The notes beneath the pieces are model-generated. The model had not been told where the DNA came from. It saw only the letters and a program-made list of their open reading frames with translations, and did no database searches. This document shows positions 47,238 through 59,200 of a DNA stretch of 64,000 bases, piece after piece. Numbering within the stretch: the first letter of the stretch is position 1; the number at the start of each line of letters is the position of its first letter. Made by a program: the position numbers and the translations under genes. The stretch spans positions 81,720,520 through 81,784,519 of the forward strand of contig CM069432.1 in NCBI GenBank assembly GCA_035610365.1. The letters are read 5' to 3'. This stretch comes from Aquatica leii (Eukaryota; Arthropoda; Insecta; Coleoptera; Lampyridae).

Positions 47238-48050
47238 CTTTATTGGCCTATGTTAAAATTATGTATTACGTCCATATTAAGCGTTATGAATGTTTTATGT
47301 TTACTCTCTGAAAGGGATTATCTTATTTATCTTTAATTGATTACTGTTTATATGTATGTGGTTTATTTAAACATTTTAAAAATAAAAATTCAACGTAACA
47401 ACTCAATCACTCCACAATTCAACTAATCTAGCTTTCATTTTATACAAATCGCCCGTCATGCAAACATAATCAAATCTAAACTTAATAATATAGATAATGT
47501 AAAATAAAGTATAAAATTTCATATTACAAAATATATCAAGCTAAATAGATACATATTAAATAAACTTTAAAGTTTTTGTGCCATATAAATGTAAATAGTA
47601 AACAAATTTATATTAATGAAACATTTCATAAGTTTACAGATGCTTCGTTTTCAGTGGGTAACGGAAGCGGGCCCACGTTACAACGGTACGTTTGTAAACA
47701 CCGTGGTTAGTTTTTACACTAACTACTTGATCGATTCCATCGCTGCCTGATTGAACTGAGTGCAGAGATAATCACGACTCCTACGTTTCCAAAAACTTTG
47801 GCATATTTGCTAGATAAGCTGATATCTATTTAATCGATTAGTTGTAGTAGTAGAAGTAGATTTGAGTTAACAGGCATTATTAACGGTTTACCGAAATCTT
47901 TAGTATTGCTTTTACCCGTGCTACAGTTGTAATACACTCTTCATAAGTCAATATATTTTTTTAATAGTTAGACGTGTTTTAATACATTTGACTCCCAAAG
48001 TCCGCCAAAATGTGGTAAATTTGTAGGAATAAATACTAACATTAGAATGT
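47238..48050. other. No recognisable gene
   Basis: AT-rich, no supported feature. Confidence 0.5.
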
Positions 48051-48061
48051 CTTCCGGGTTT

Positions 48062-48140
48062 GGACCGTGTCATAGTTGCAACCGAAGCTGCCAACGTTTC
48101 GCCCACTTTCGTAAGGGGCTTCATCAGGGCGCGAGATAAA
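48062..48140 (-). ncRNA. Hammerhead-like motif, Penelope-type
   Basis: The minus strand reads GCGCC, CTGATGA, a GCCC/GGGC stem with its loop, then GAAACGTTGGC. This gives a three-pair stem I (GCC/GGC), the CUGAUGA box, stem II with one bulged A and a GAAA box; the minimal stem III ACGU is self-complementary, as in hammerheads that act as dimers. Cleavage would follow U rather than the usual C. It is on the same strand as, and 1.1 kb downstream of, the Penelope-like gene at 49,274-51,017, and may be part of its 3' region or of an older copy. Confidence 0.5.
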
Positions 48141-48154
48141 TCGCAAAACTCAAA

Positions 48155-48370
48155 CAAGCAATCGAAATCTAACTAAGATTTTCTCAAAAGTTAGGTTATC
48201 CACTTGTAAAACAAGCCATAACCTAAACTATGAAAAGGTAAGAAAGAAAACGATAACCTGAAAAAGCAAACGAAAATCTAACAAAGAACCACTACCGAGT
48301 TAGGTAATCAACTTGTGAACCAAGCCAGATTCTAAACTCCGTAGAAGTGACTTAAGAAGAAATGGTCTCC
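48155..48370. repeat. Degenerate tandem pair, about 110 bases
   Basis: AATCTAACTAAG...AGTTAGGTTATCCACTTGT...CAAGCCA at 48,165 recurs with changes at about 48,275. Confidence 0.5.
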
Positions 48371-49273
48371 GTATTTAAAGGAAAAGGATCGTCACCATTG
48401 AGTTATTATAAAAGGAGATAGCATAAAGAATCTAGTTTCTATGTACAAAGTGGAACAACTAGGCGTGGCTTAGTCTACTATCAAGATGGATACTTTGCCA
48501 GGCCCGGATTACATAAAAATTAAAGTTTTAACATTAATCGCACATTGTAAATTTTTCATCAGTTTATATGTTAGTATACAAAATTAAAATAGTTTATCAA
48601 ATTACTTGAATTTATGCTTAGAAAAAAACTGTAACTGACATATTACAATGTTGCAGATGTATAATCATGATTATAAAGTTCAAATACTGTAATTTACTAA
48701 GAAAATTATTTACCTGGAGATTTGTGGATTTACGCAATTAAGCAATATGTGCTTTGATTTTTTTATCAACTTTATTAGTCTAAAGCAAGGAAAAACTTTT
48801 TTAGATTACAGCTAATTTAGTAAAAAAAAATTAAAACTTATTAATAATATGCAACAAATCAAATGGATTATTTTAAAAAACAGTAATCTAACATTTAAGT
48901 TTTATTACAATTGATTCTTAATAACCAAATTAAAAAAAAAGTAAATTGGGGTATTAATGTATAAATTTCTTTAATACTGGTCTGCTTATATTGCGTACAT
49001 ACCTGTGAAATGTAATTTCCAATAATATCTTCTTATTAATACCTTTTCCACTATTGCAGCTACATAAAACACACAAAACCATAATGTTTTAAATGTTTAT
49101 AATTAAAAACTAAAAAAACATATAAACAAACACAAAAAAATACTATAAACGTTGAAAAAAGGCACCTACTAACATTTGACGTTAGAATGACATAAGTCTA
49201 TCATCAATATGGCGGTAGTGGTGTCGTTTTAGAATAGAAAACACGGCCTCCCTATATTATAACTCAATGATCG

Positions 49274-51017
49274 TCACGGATGATTAAGCTCGACCCTGAT
49301 TGGGTTACGGTTGCTAGGGGGCGTGTTTTTTGATAAATGACTAATAACCGGGAACCAAAGAGGGGATAGTTCGAAACCATGATCGCGATTGAAGTTATTG
49401 GGGTGTTTGATGATTTCTATGCTTTCTCGGAATTTCCTGTTGAAAAAGAATGGAGATTTGGCAATCAACGAAACATTATCAAAATCTATCTTGTGACCTG
49501 TAGTAAAATGATGTTCAGCGACCGCAGACTAGGAAGTATACCTTTTTCTTATACAACGATCATGTTCTGAAATGCGAGTAATGACGGAACGACCGGTTTC
49601 ACCAATGTAGACCAAACCACAAGAACAGGGAATTTGGTATACACCTTGAGATGAAAGTGTAGGAAATTTGTCTTTGGGAGAAGGAAGAATCTGAGAGATT
49701 TTGCCTGTCGAGTTGAATATGGATTTAATACCATTCTTACGAAGGAGTTTACCTATGTGATCTGTAACCTTGTGAATGTAGGGTCAAAAGGCCAATTTCG
49801 GGTTGGATTCGGGAGTAGAAATGTCCTTAGGTAATCGAGTACGTGGATGTAAACGACGATTAATAACTCTATGAATATCTCGCTTTACATAACCATTGTT
49901 CACTAAGGTTCTAGTAAGATGACGGAGTTCTGAGTCTAGATTCTCAGGTTGACAAATAGAAAAGGCACGATGGACCAAAGATTCAATAACAGAACGTTTC
50001 TGTGCAGGATGATGATGAGACGAAGCATGAAGGTATCTGTCCGTATGGGTGGGTTTGCGATAAACAGAATGGCCTAGAAGTCCGTCGGGCTTACGAGTCA
50101 CAAGAACGTCAAGAAATGGAAGAGAACCATTACTTTCGATTTCCATAGTAAATTTGATATCTAAGTGTTGATTGTTAAGATGATCAAGAAACTTAGACAA
50201 TTCAAGATGACCATGAGACCAAACAATAAACGTGTCGTCAACATATCTAAACCACACTTTAGGTTTAATATTGATGATTCCAAAGCAACCGTTTCAAAGG
50301 ATTCCATAAAAATGTTAGCTACAACAGGTGATAGAGGAGAACCCATAGCAGCACCAGAAACTTGTTCGTAAAACTTATTATCAAATTGGAAGTAAGTAGA
50401 GGATAGACACTTTTCAATAAGAGGAACCAAACTCAAGTCCTTGCCATGTTGAGACAGAATCTGTTTGATGATAATAAGCGAATCCTTAATAGGAACTTTA
50501 GTAAAAAGTGAAGTAACATCAAAGCTCACGAGAAGATCTTGGGGTTCAAGTTTTATAGTTTGTAGACGTTGAATAAAATGCTGAGAGTTGAGGATGTGAG
50601 AAGAGGTTTTACCTGTGAACTCGCAAAGAATGTTGGACAAGAACTTGGCTAGCTTGTAAGTAGGAGATTGGATAGTACTAACAATAGGTCGAAAAGGAAT
50701 ACCTTGTTTGTGAATTTTGGGAAGTCCGTATAGACGAGGTGGTTTAGAATCTGATGGGGTAAGTCGACGTTTAGTTTCAGGAGGTAGATTGGAAGATTTG
50801 ATGATTTGGCTAACCTCGCGTTCAATCCTCGAAGTGGGGTTATGGGTTAGAAGAGCGTAAGTTTCCTCAGACAAAATAGAATTGATTTTCGTAACATAAT
50901 CAATTTGGTTCAAAACTACAGTGGCGTTGCCTTTGTCGGCTGGAAGAACAATAATATCAGGGTTCTTACGAAGACTTTTTAGAGCTGACTCTTCCGACTT
51001 AGAAACTACATTAGGGT
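49274..51017 (-). pseudogene. Penelope-like element RT and GIY-YIG endonuclease, lightly damaged
   Basis: The minus strand encodes a Penelope-like polyprotein lacking its N-terminus. In order: IIVLPADKGNATVVLNQ, RLYGLPKIHKQGIPFRPIVS, DLLVSFDVTSLFTKVPI (first catalytic D), AAMGSPLSPVVANIFM, then after a one-base deletion near 50,272 WFRYVDDTFIVW (catalytic DD) and FTMEIESNGSLPFLDVLVTR. RNA-binding and linker parts follow, then the GIY-YIG nuclease (YQIPCSCGLVYIGETGRSV, about 49,590-49,640) and AEHHFTTGHKIDFDN, ending at 49,274. Besides the frameshift there are two in-frame stops: TGA at 49,784-49,786 and TAG at 49,529-49,531. Intact Penelope-like elements use these two domains for target-primed insertion. 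The 5' end stops abruptly at the hammerhead repeat starting at 51,003, as in 5'-truncated copies. So few lesions suggest a recent copy. Confidence 0.9.
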
Positions 51018-51024
51018 GTATCTC

Positions 51025-51068
51025 CTACTGCTGATGAGCTCCAAAAGAGCGAAACGGCCGTCCAGTAG
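51025..51068 (+). ncRNA. Type I hammerhead ribozyme, copy 1
   Basis: Core in order: stem I strand CTACTG; CTGATGA; stem II GCTC-CAAAA-GAGC; GAAA; self-complementary stem III (ACGGCCGT, from the last A of GAAA); C at the cleavage site (51,062); stem I strand CAGTAG. All conserved residues are present and stem I is six perfect pairs. The palindromic stem III is the kind that works best as a dimer. Expected role: self-cleavage of transcripts at each unit. Plus strand only; the complement has no such core. Confidence 0.88.
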
Positions 51069-51368
51069 TTCACTCTGGTGGCGTTTGCATAATTGCATTG
51101 ACATTGCTTACCCCCAATGTCCTTTTACGTTGTGGTTTTATCCCGACGAATAATTCAAAGTATATTTTGAAATTCGCGGGTGTTGAACTAATTTCAACGT
51201 GTCACCACCGTTTATAGCTATTTACAGTAAACTTTAGGCACATAGTAAAATCACACTATGAGATGGCTCTGCCATCGAACACTTTTGAATTGTAACTTCG
51301 TCATACTTAAATATATAAGCTATAAGGGGCGTCAATGCAATTATGCAAACTACATTAGGGTGTATCTC

Positions 51369-51412
51369 CTACTGCTGATGAGCTCCAAAAGAGCGAAACG
51401 GCCGTCCAGTAG
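51369..51412 (+). ncRNA. Type I hammerhead ribozyme, copy 2
   Basis: Identical to copy 1 at an offset of 344 bases, so a plus-strand transcript through both would release a 344-nt unit. Confidence 0.88.
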
Positions 51413-51780
51413 TTCACTCTGGTGGCGTTTGCATAATTGCATTGACATTGCTTACCCCCAATGTCCTTTTACGTTGTGGTTTTATCCCGACGAATAATTC
51501 AAAGTATATTTTGAAATTCGCGGGTGTTGAACTAATTTCAACGTGTCACCACCGTTTATAGCTATTTACAATAGTTCTACTCTTTTTTCATATCACTTGA
51601 TTTAAGCTTTGTCATTAGTTGTTTTATCTCTTAATTTTTTTTGGTTATAGGTAACTGTTGTAATCGCAAGTTGAGTAAATATCCTTGATCAGGGAATCCT
51701 ATTTTGTCGTTTTTTGTTAGATAGATGTTTGTTAGTGATAATCTTGATAGTGCATCAGGAGATGCGTTGTTTTTATCCGG

Positions 51781-53640
51781 CTAATAACATATTGTATAAT
51801 AATAGTTATTTAGAAGTATAGCCCCACATAATAGTCTATTATTTGCTATTTTTGGCATGTTTTTATTTTTGCTTAATATCCTTTTAAGTAGGTTATGATC
51901 TGTTGGTAATATGAAATGTCTACCGTACAAATATTGATGGAACTTTGTAAGACTATGTATTATAATCAGTGTTTCTTTATCTACTGTAGCGTACCTTAAT
52001 TCGATGTCGTTCAATGTTCGGAACGTATATGCAATAGACCGTAATGTGTTGTTTAAATGCTTGTGGAATAATACTGCTTTTAACCCTTTTTCCGAATCGT
52101 TCTAAGTGAGTTGAAACTTTAACGCTGTGAAGATTTCTTTGTCCTATTAGTTCCAATTCTATTTAATATTTTGCTTTAATAATTGGTGTAACGGTGAGCA
52201 CGTTACTTGTAGTTTTGGTATAAATTTTCTCTAGTATGTATGTATGATCTCAGAAACTTTTACACTTTGTCCGTATATTAAACCCAAATTTCTATTAAAA
52301 ACGTTTTTTACATTTCGTTAGTAAATACTTAATATCTACATCTTGTTTTGAGTTTGCAATTTCATTTGTAGACGTTTGACATACTTTTGCACCCAGTGCC
52401 ATGTCTAAATCAAAATGAATGCACAAATCTAAATCAAAAAGTGATATGTCGTTTTGTTCCACGACATACACTGTTAACAATTTATGTTTGTTGAAGGCGC
52501 GCACATTTACATTTGCCGTGCCAAGAGTTTTGATTTCAACGTATGTATACGCGACTAAATTCTGTGCGTCTTGTAACATCGGAGCACCTATTTTTTGCCA
52601 AAGTTTTTTACTGATTACAGAAACCTAGATCGTAAAGCATGTCTAACGCTTTGTTGTTATGTGTTAAAGAAAGTGAAATCTTTTTAGTTCTTGACACTTG
52701 ACGAATATTTGAAGTGTTAGTTGACGAACGTTCAGAATCCTAATGTACACACCTCGTGTTATGTTTGGCATCGTTTTTGTTACAGCGACCTGATGCCATG
52801 CACACTCTTAAAAAATTATTCATATGACCGCACGCACTACACCTTCTACCGTTTGTAGGACAATCAATTAGTTGTCTATGTCGTTCGTTTCCACAACATA
52901 AACAATTTTTCTTTTTATTAAACGTTTTCTGATTTAAATTGTTTTCAATTGTTTTGCTTTCTTAAACTTTTTGTTTTTGATTGTTGTTTTGCTTTGTGTT
53001 GCGTAATCATTGCTAGACTATATTTGTGTTTGGTTAGGTGTTTGATAGTAAATTCAATCGTTTTGATTCTAATTCGGTTTGTTCAAGTTTAATCGCTGTT
53101 ACTTCGACATCCGTTAATGTATCTGCGTTTGTTTGGTTTTGTCTAATAATCTCTTGCTGCCATGTGCTATTGCTTAACCCGATAACTAGCTGATCCGGAA
53201 GTCTTTCAGTCAAGGTTTCTTTGAAATTACACTTTCCCACCAACGCAAGTAAACCAGATAAGTGTTGTGTAACCAACTCATCTTGCTGATGCGTACGCGA
53301 CGCAAAATGAGTTCTGTTTGCAAATACATACGATTTTTTTCCGTAATATTTGTTTACCGTATCTACAATGTGCTTATAAGTTTTATCTAAAATTTTATCA
53401 AGTTTAAAATGAACCCCAAGAAATTTAAGTGAATCAGACCCTACCCTAGTTAGTAACAGGTTTATTCTTTTATTCTAGCGTACCGTTCCATGTAATGTTA
53501 ACTCAACCTCAAATCTATGTAAATAGTAATCCCATTCCTTCCTTTATGGAGAAAATGTATCAAACATAAAATGTTCTATCGATTCACTCATTGTTTCAAA
53601 TGTTCATGACAAATTAAAAAAAATAATATGTACAATGTTT
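51781..53640 (-). pseudogene. Decayed Gypsy retrotransposon (gag, protease, RNase H pieces)
   Basis: Minus-strand pieces, 5' to 3': gag capsid end at 53,034-53,276 (LSGLLALVGKCNFKETLTER, LPDQLVIGLSN), two zinc knuckles at about 52,800-52,920 (CLCCGNERHRQLIDC and CSACGHMNNFLRVC), a protease-like segment at 52,295-52,579 (YTYVEIKTLGTANVNVRAF), and RNase H at 51,781-52,130 (ELRYATVDKETLIIIHSLTK, FHQYLYGRHFILPTDHNLL). The RT core between about 52,140 and 52,290 is missing and the integrase is gone. The element is truncated where the hammerhead repeat ends. It is an independent, much older family than the Gypsy at 15.6-22.3 kb. Confidence 0.8.
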
Positions 53641-53718
53641 GTTGTTAATGGTTCATTGTTATAATCACGCATCGACGAAATGCGCTTGGTTGTTACCGTT
53701 TTTCTTCTTATATCTTCG

Positions 53719-53733
53719 TCGCCAGAAAATGTC
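53719..53733 (-). other. Possible primer-binding site of the decayed Gypsy
   Basis: Minus-strand TGGCGACGAAGATAT lies 5' of the gag relic, with a possible LTR edge (TGTCGTAC in plus orientation) just beyond. No second LTR was found to confirm it. Confidence 0.35.
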
Positions 53734-54373
53734 GTACAATTAAGTAAAAATACTTTATTTATTTTACTCGATAATACATAAATTCAAAAACATCAAACAA
53801 AAACAATTTTTACCATTACCATGTTAGTAAAAACCATCGACCTGGCAACTTCGAAAAGCTACACTTTCCTTTGGACGAGTAATCTGTATACTTTCGCAAT
53901 GTGTTTGTTTGTCTCAAACATGTAGGAAGCACATTTGTTTATGTTTACGGAACAGACAATAGACAGATTGCAGCCACTGGCCTAGTGTAGTTTTTTTTTT
54001 AATTTTATCACTTGTACTACATTTATATATCTCTTCCGGGATGAATATTGATAGGGGTGGAGTTGTTTCTTTCAATAAAACTAAGCATTTCTTTTAAGGT
54101 TGTGTAAAAATTGGTTCCATTTGGCTCTGGTTTTCGATTGCAGATACTAGTACTCTTTAGGTACACGGGTCCAAAAATGTAATGGTTGAAGTCGTTGATA
54201 TATGTTTAATCTTTCCTTTTCCATATGAATTACATTTAGATTTGGTGAGTTGGTTATAAGTCGCTCAATAAGAAAATGTGCTAGTAAGTGAGCGACGACA
54301 TATTGTTAAGATCTGTAGACGGCAAGTTACAGTCAGCACCTAATGAGAAAGCAAATTGTAAACGGTTTCTCAA

Positions 54374-54443
54374 ATAACTCTGACGTCAAAATTATCTATA
54401 ACAACATTACGGTAATCAGAGCGTTTACGATGCTTTCTAGAAT
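54374..54443 (-). pseudogene. Scrap of a mariner-like transposase N-terminus
   Basis: One frame reads SRKHRKRSDYRNVVIDNFDV and RVI, then a stop. It resembles the start of insect DDE transposase-like proteins in which a GKxRKR segment precedes (V/I)DDFD. Only about 25 residues; no TIR identified. Confidence 0.35.
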
Positions 54444-55106
54444 TTCTTAAAAGTACATCTACTTCTGTAGCTTCTCATTTTGTTGCTTTTTCTTTTTAGG
54501 TTCGTATTATCGTGTTCTTGGATACACCTATATATTAAGCAACACGTCCTGTTGCTTTAACAATAGGAATACTTAATGAACTATTTGCCAATTCCATATT
54601 GCACACAAGTACAATAGTTAAAATTTTTCTCCTCGATTTCATTAAGATTATATCGAGTAACCCTTATTTTTCTGCGCCTCGATATTACTTACACCTTTAG
54701 TAAATCAGTTAAAAAATCGTCGCAGGCAGGATTCGAAACTATATTATATTTGTAAATTTATTTTAAATTACAAATGAAATATCTGTTAAACTGATAATGT
54801 TAGAAAAAATAATTTGAATAATTTACATACGTACAAAATTATATAAGAAAAACTATTAAAAATGGCGGATACAACCACTTCCGGTTTCTTCATCAAACCC
54901 ATCTTTTGACAAAACAAAAAGGATAAACAAGCTCCATACCAAATTTTAAGTTACTACGACTTTTGGTTCAAGAGTTATCGTAGGTACATCTAAAAATAAT
55001 TTAAATAAGATGCAGCACTTCGTAAATAAACAAGTCAAAAGAATATAGAGAAAAATTGTTTTTTTTAACGGATCTTGCTTTCTTTTCAAGATATGAAATT
55101 AAAAAA

Positions 55107-55135
55107 AAAATTGTCGTAGGCAGGATTTGAACCTA
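55107..55135 (-). other. tRNA-3'-like segment (B box), possible SINE remnant
   Basis: The minus strand reads GTAGGTTCAAATCCTGC, then CTACGAC: a T-arm with a five-pair stem and a seven-base loop followed by an acceptor-like strand. A similar block (AGTTTCGAATCCTGCCTGCG) is at about 54,718-54,742, same strand. No matching 5' half of a tRNA is visible, so these are more likely tRNA-derived SINE ends or tRNA pseudogenes. Confidence 0.35.
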
Positions 55136-56056
55136 CCCATACAGCACCAAACCAACAATGGACGTCCGATATTGGAACATATTTCCTCCATAAGTACATG
55201 ACCTTAATATGGACATTCACTGTATGTCCACATCTGGAATTTATATGGATGTCCGTTATTTACCATACAATGTATATCCACTGGATATTCTGTATGTATT
55301 TATAAATTATGTTTAATTATTTATTGAAATTAATTACAATTTTTTTACATTTAACAATATTATAAACCTACAAATAATTTTTGTGTAGCATATAATTAAA
55401 CAATAAACTGCACTTTTTTTGTTTTTGAAGTAGATGAGTTAAAAAATTCAATTTTTTATCTTATTACTTTTTACAATAAACAATTGCTAATATTTTATAG
55501 AAATAATTGTCTTAAATAGTGTATATATTGCCATATTAAATGAAACAACATCTTATTTCTATCTAATAAATTATTAAACAAAATTTTTATTTTAAAAAAG
55601 ATTTCCTCATATCGTTATTGAAACAGCATATTTATTTGAATAGAATAATTTTTTTTTAATTCTAAGAAATACTTTCATCTGTGTACGGTTAAAAACAAAC
55701 ATACAACAAGATGACAAATATATCTAATATTTCATTTGTAATAAAAATTGTATCAAGCTGTTCTCGAATTGTAAGTGTAACCACAAGAAAAGTTTTCAGT
55801 TTTTACAAATTTTGTCAAATCAGTATGTTTCACATTTTTTCTTTTTGAACGTCAATTTCTGTATCGTGTTTTTGTTCAACTTTAATAAAATATGTGTTAA
55901 ACTTTTAACCGTCTGATTCTTTTAGTTTGTTTACTGTTTTGGAAAATGATCTGCTGTGTATTAATGTTAAGGCTACTATACACACCATCTGGCTCAAATT
56001 TATTTTTGCATTAACTTTTTTATACAGTACTGGTATTTATATTAATACATTTTGTA

Positions 56057-56200
56057 GATTATAAGCGATTTCTGGTTTAAACCGTGCCGTAATGGAGCAC
56101 CCAGACTATTTAAGTTTGGTCTCTCCTTGTGATGAATGTCATCAGTGATACTAGGCGTTCTGAAAATGCAAGCTGTAATAATTTTCAAAGTGTCAGTTTG
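56057..56200 (+). repeat. Diverged relative of the 13.1-kb hammerhead-like element
   Basis: ATTATAAGCGATTTCTGG and CACCCAGACT match one arm of the element at 13,067-13,356, and CTGAAAATGCAAGCTG ... TCAAAGTGTCAG matches its core. Here the core is on the plus strand and too decayed to be active. Confidence 0.5.
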
Positions 56201-56229
56201 CTTGGGTTTATAAACGACAAAACATCAAA

Positions 56230-59200
56230 CTTTAACTCTTTGTTTTGGCTTAACAAAAGAATCCGCAAAACTGTAAGATTCTATATTAATACATTTATTA
56301 ACTGCTGCTACAATACATTGTTTGATTGCTTTATGATCTGAAGAAACGCGGTTGCTACACTGAACCTACAACAAATATAGATAAATACAACATTTTAAAT
56401 ATAAAAACGTATTAATACTAGACAGATTGGAAATACATATTTTGTGAAAATTTGAATATGTACCTATCATGTTAAACAGTTAAATCTTTTTAAAAAGTTA
56501 TGAAAACATTAAATTCAAGTAAACTAATGTACACAGTTTGTGTGTTTTCAGAAATATATTTCTATATTAAAATTATTAAAATAGCCAAATTTTTCCTAAA
56601 AGAAGCAAATATGCTTTTGCAAGTATATTTAAAGTAATTGATATCTAGCGTAAATAGTTAATAACATAAAAAAATGTAATATGTCACTATAGCGACAATA
56701 TTCAACGAAATATAAACTTTGTTATTTTAACTATAATAAATTTGAGTAAACGAATGTTTGTTGTAAAAGTAGAAAGTGGTACATTAAAACCAGATTTTAT
56801 TTTGGTCAATTATTTATCTATGTCAATTGTACTTTAAAATTCTATAAATATTACGATTAAATGTAGGACATGTCATTGAGACCATTCATATCGTTTCATT
56901 CATAAACTTGATGTGACTAAAGTGGTTTGTGTAGCATACGTAATTATCTTGCTATGTAAATTTGAATACTTTTTCGTTTACTAATTAAATAATAACAATT
57001 GTTTTCAAACATTATTTTAAAGTTTTGAACAATTTCAAGGCTTTACTGTTTACCATAATAAACTATAGTATATAAAATATACAATAACATACAAATGTAA
57101 TAAAGTTACTTTAAGATACACTATATATTATGATGCAATACCAAGTGCGGCAAAATACTTTTTAAAAATAGAAAAATTTAAAAACGTTTATGCTAAAAAA
57201 TTTCGTAATCTTATTAACATAGTACAGTAGCAACTTTTACGACATGATAATAATTTGGTTTAAATGTAAATTTTTGATCAAAACCTATAAACATTACTTT
57301 GCAATATTATATAAATAGTTTTATCTTAAGTTACTTTGGTTAATATTAGTTTTAAATTGTAATAGTTATTATAAAAAGTACATAAAATACTAGCACAATT
57401 TTTTTGGTAAGTACAACTGGTACTTAAATTAATTTCAATTTATGTTAGCTAAATGTGTTTAATTTGGCAAATATGTTAAACAATGGTTAGATATAAAATA
57501 ATAACTATATACGTATGATAGCAACAGATATTTTGTGCACTATGACAATCAAAACAGTATTTTTATTACAACAAACTTTCATTCAAATAACTTTTTTGCT
57601 TTTATTTTGATAATAATTGTAGGTTAGTAATATAAATTCAAGAGATGTCTAGACATCAAAGAATATTTGGAGAGGTCGGCATTAAATTCATACACCGATG
57701 CAAACATTACCCCCGGAAAATATGTGAACTAAATTTAAAGATTTGTGATGGTAAAACAATCATCCAATCAAAATAAAAGAATCCTAGCAGGTACCTTCCA
57801 CATCAAAACTTTTAATTTGTACTCGTGTTTCTGTTTATAAGTTATTGGTGTTTTATATTTGACTTTTATTCATCTTTATTAAATAGTTTTGTAAAACGGT
57901 AAGTTCAGAACACTTGTTTGTTTTGTTTAGATTCATTTAAATTTGTGTAATTTCTACGTTTGTTCTTTTAATACATCAACATCAATCATAATTTAATTTA
58001 AATAATAATGATTAGTTTGCAAAATATTAGTTAATTCTAACATTTTACTTTTTCAGTTCAAGTCTAAACCTAAAGCAACATTTACACTTGTAGAGTTCTT
58101 TGACAAGCAATAAGCTGCTGATGTGTGGTTCTTTTTTTGTGCAAAGCTACCGAATTAGTTGCCTATGCAACCGGAAAGTCAACATAGTTTATAAAACAAA
58201 TAAGGTAAATAAGTATATATATAAAGTATGTAAATAAAGGATGATTTTATTAGGAGACAAGTTTGATAAGGCGAAAATAGAGTACTAAATTTGTGGTTCT
58301 AACAAAATTGTTTTGGGTACCTTGAAAAGAAGTGTTCATGAGATTAATACGGCAGATAAAAAATGCCAGATATGAAAATTTTAAATAATTAAAATTATTA
58401 ATGTCCACTTATAATAATTTGTGTATAAACAAATAACAATGAATCTATTTAACAATAAAAATTTTAGTTAAAAAAATGCAGGATAAGAAAATCTTCATGT
58501 CAAATTGAGTGTAAATATAAAAAATCTCACACTAAAAGAAAATTGTTAATAGAACACAATCACATGGCGATCTTGTTATTTAAGAAAGTTGCAAAAAAAT
58601 GATGCTGTAGGAGAAAATAAGAAAACTATTGAAAACAATAGTGATGAAGATCACACTGGTTAACTTATTTTTTAACTAAGTTATTAATTCTTAAACACAT
58701 AATACTTTAGAGGTGGTCAAACAACATTTATGTTGTTATTTATTATAATGGAATGCATATTGTCTTAGAATTACTGTTATCTTAAAACATGTAATTTTCA
58801 TAAGCGTTACTGAGAAAACACTCATAGATTTGTGTCTGAATAATTAAAGCATAAAAATTAATTGTTTTTGTAATAACTATTATGTTCTGTTGTTGATTAT
58901 AATGCAATACATAATTGTCTTATGGTTATTATCTAAATTGTAAATTTGTAATTTTTTGAAGTACTGTGATGAACTGTTTTTGTAATATTAGAATACAATG
59001 AATATAAAAATAAATTTTAAAAAAATCAAGAAAACTTCATTTATTAAACCAATTGTATATTTTAAGTCTGTCGTTTTAATGCTTGTAATTTGGTCTTAAA
59101 GTTTTGTCACAGTTGTCCGCTTTAGTTGCTATTTTAGCAATCGGATTGTTATTTTAGTGCAATGCTTATTCCAGTAATTATTGCAAAAAAAATATTTAAA

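Larger units (their letters stand above)
51003..51569 (+). repeat. Tandem 344-bp repeat (about 1.65 copies) with hammerheads
   Basis: Unit 1 is 51,003-51,346; unit 2 begins at 51,347 and matches for about 223 bases, to 51,569. Over this overlap the two look identical. Each contains a hammerhead core close to its left end. The array abuts the 5'-truncated Penelope-like gene. A diverged third copy lies at 35,800-36,008. The tandem arrangement is that of Penelope pseudo-LTRs or of retrozymes. Confidence 0.9.

Noticed and set aside
44700..47240. CRISPR-like array because of regularly repeated hairpin units
   Set aside because: Units are long, in opposite orientation at two ends, without unique spacers, and the DNA is eukaryotic.
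55107..55180. Functional tRNA gene on the minus strand
   Set aside because: T-arm and acceptor-like strand are present, but no D-arm, anticodon arm or matching 5' acceptor strand could be formed.
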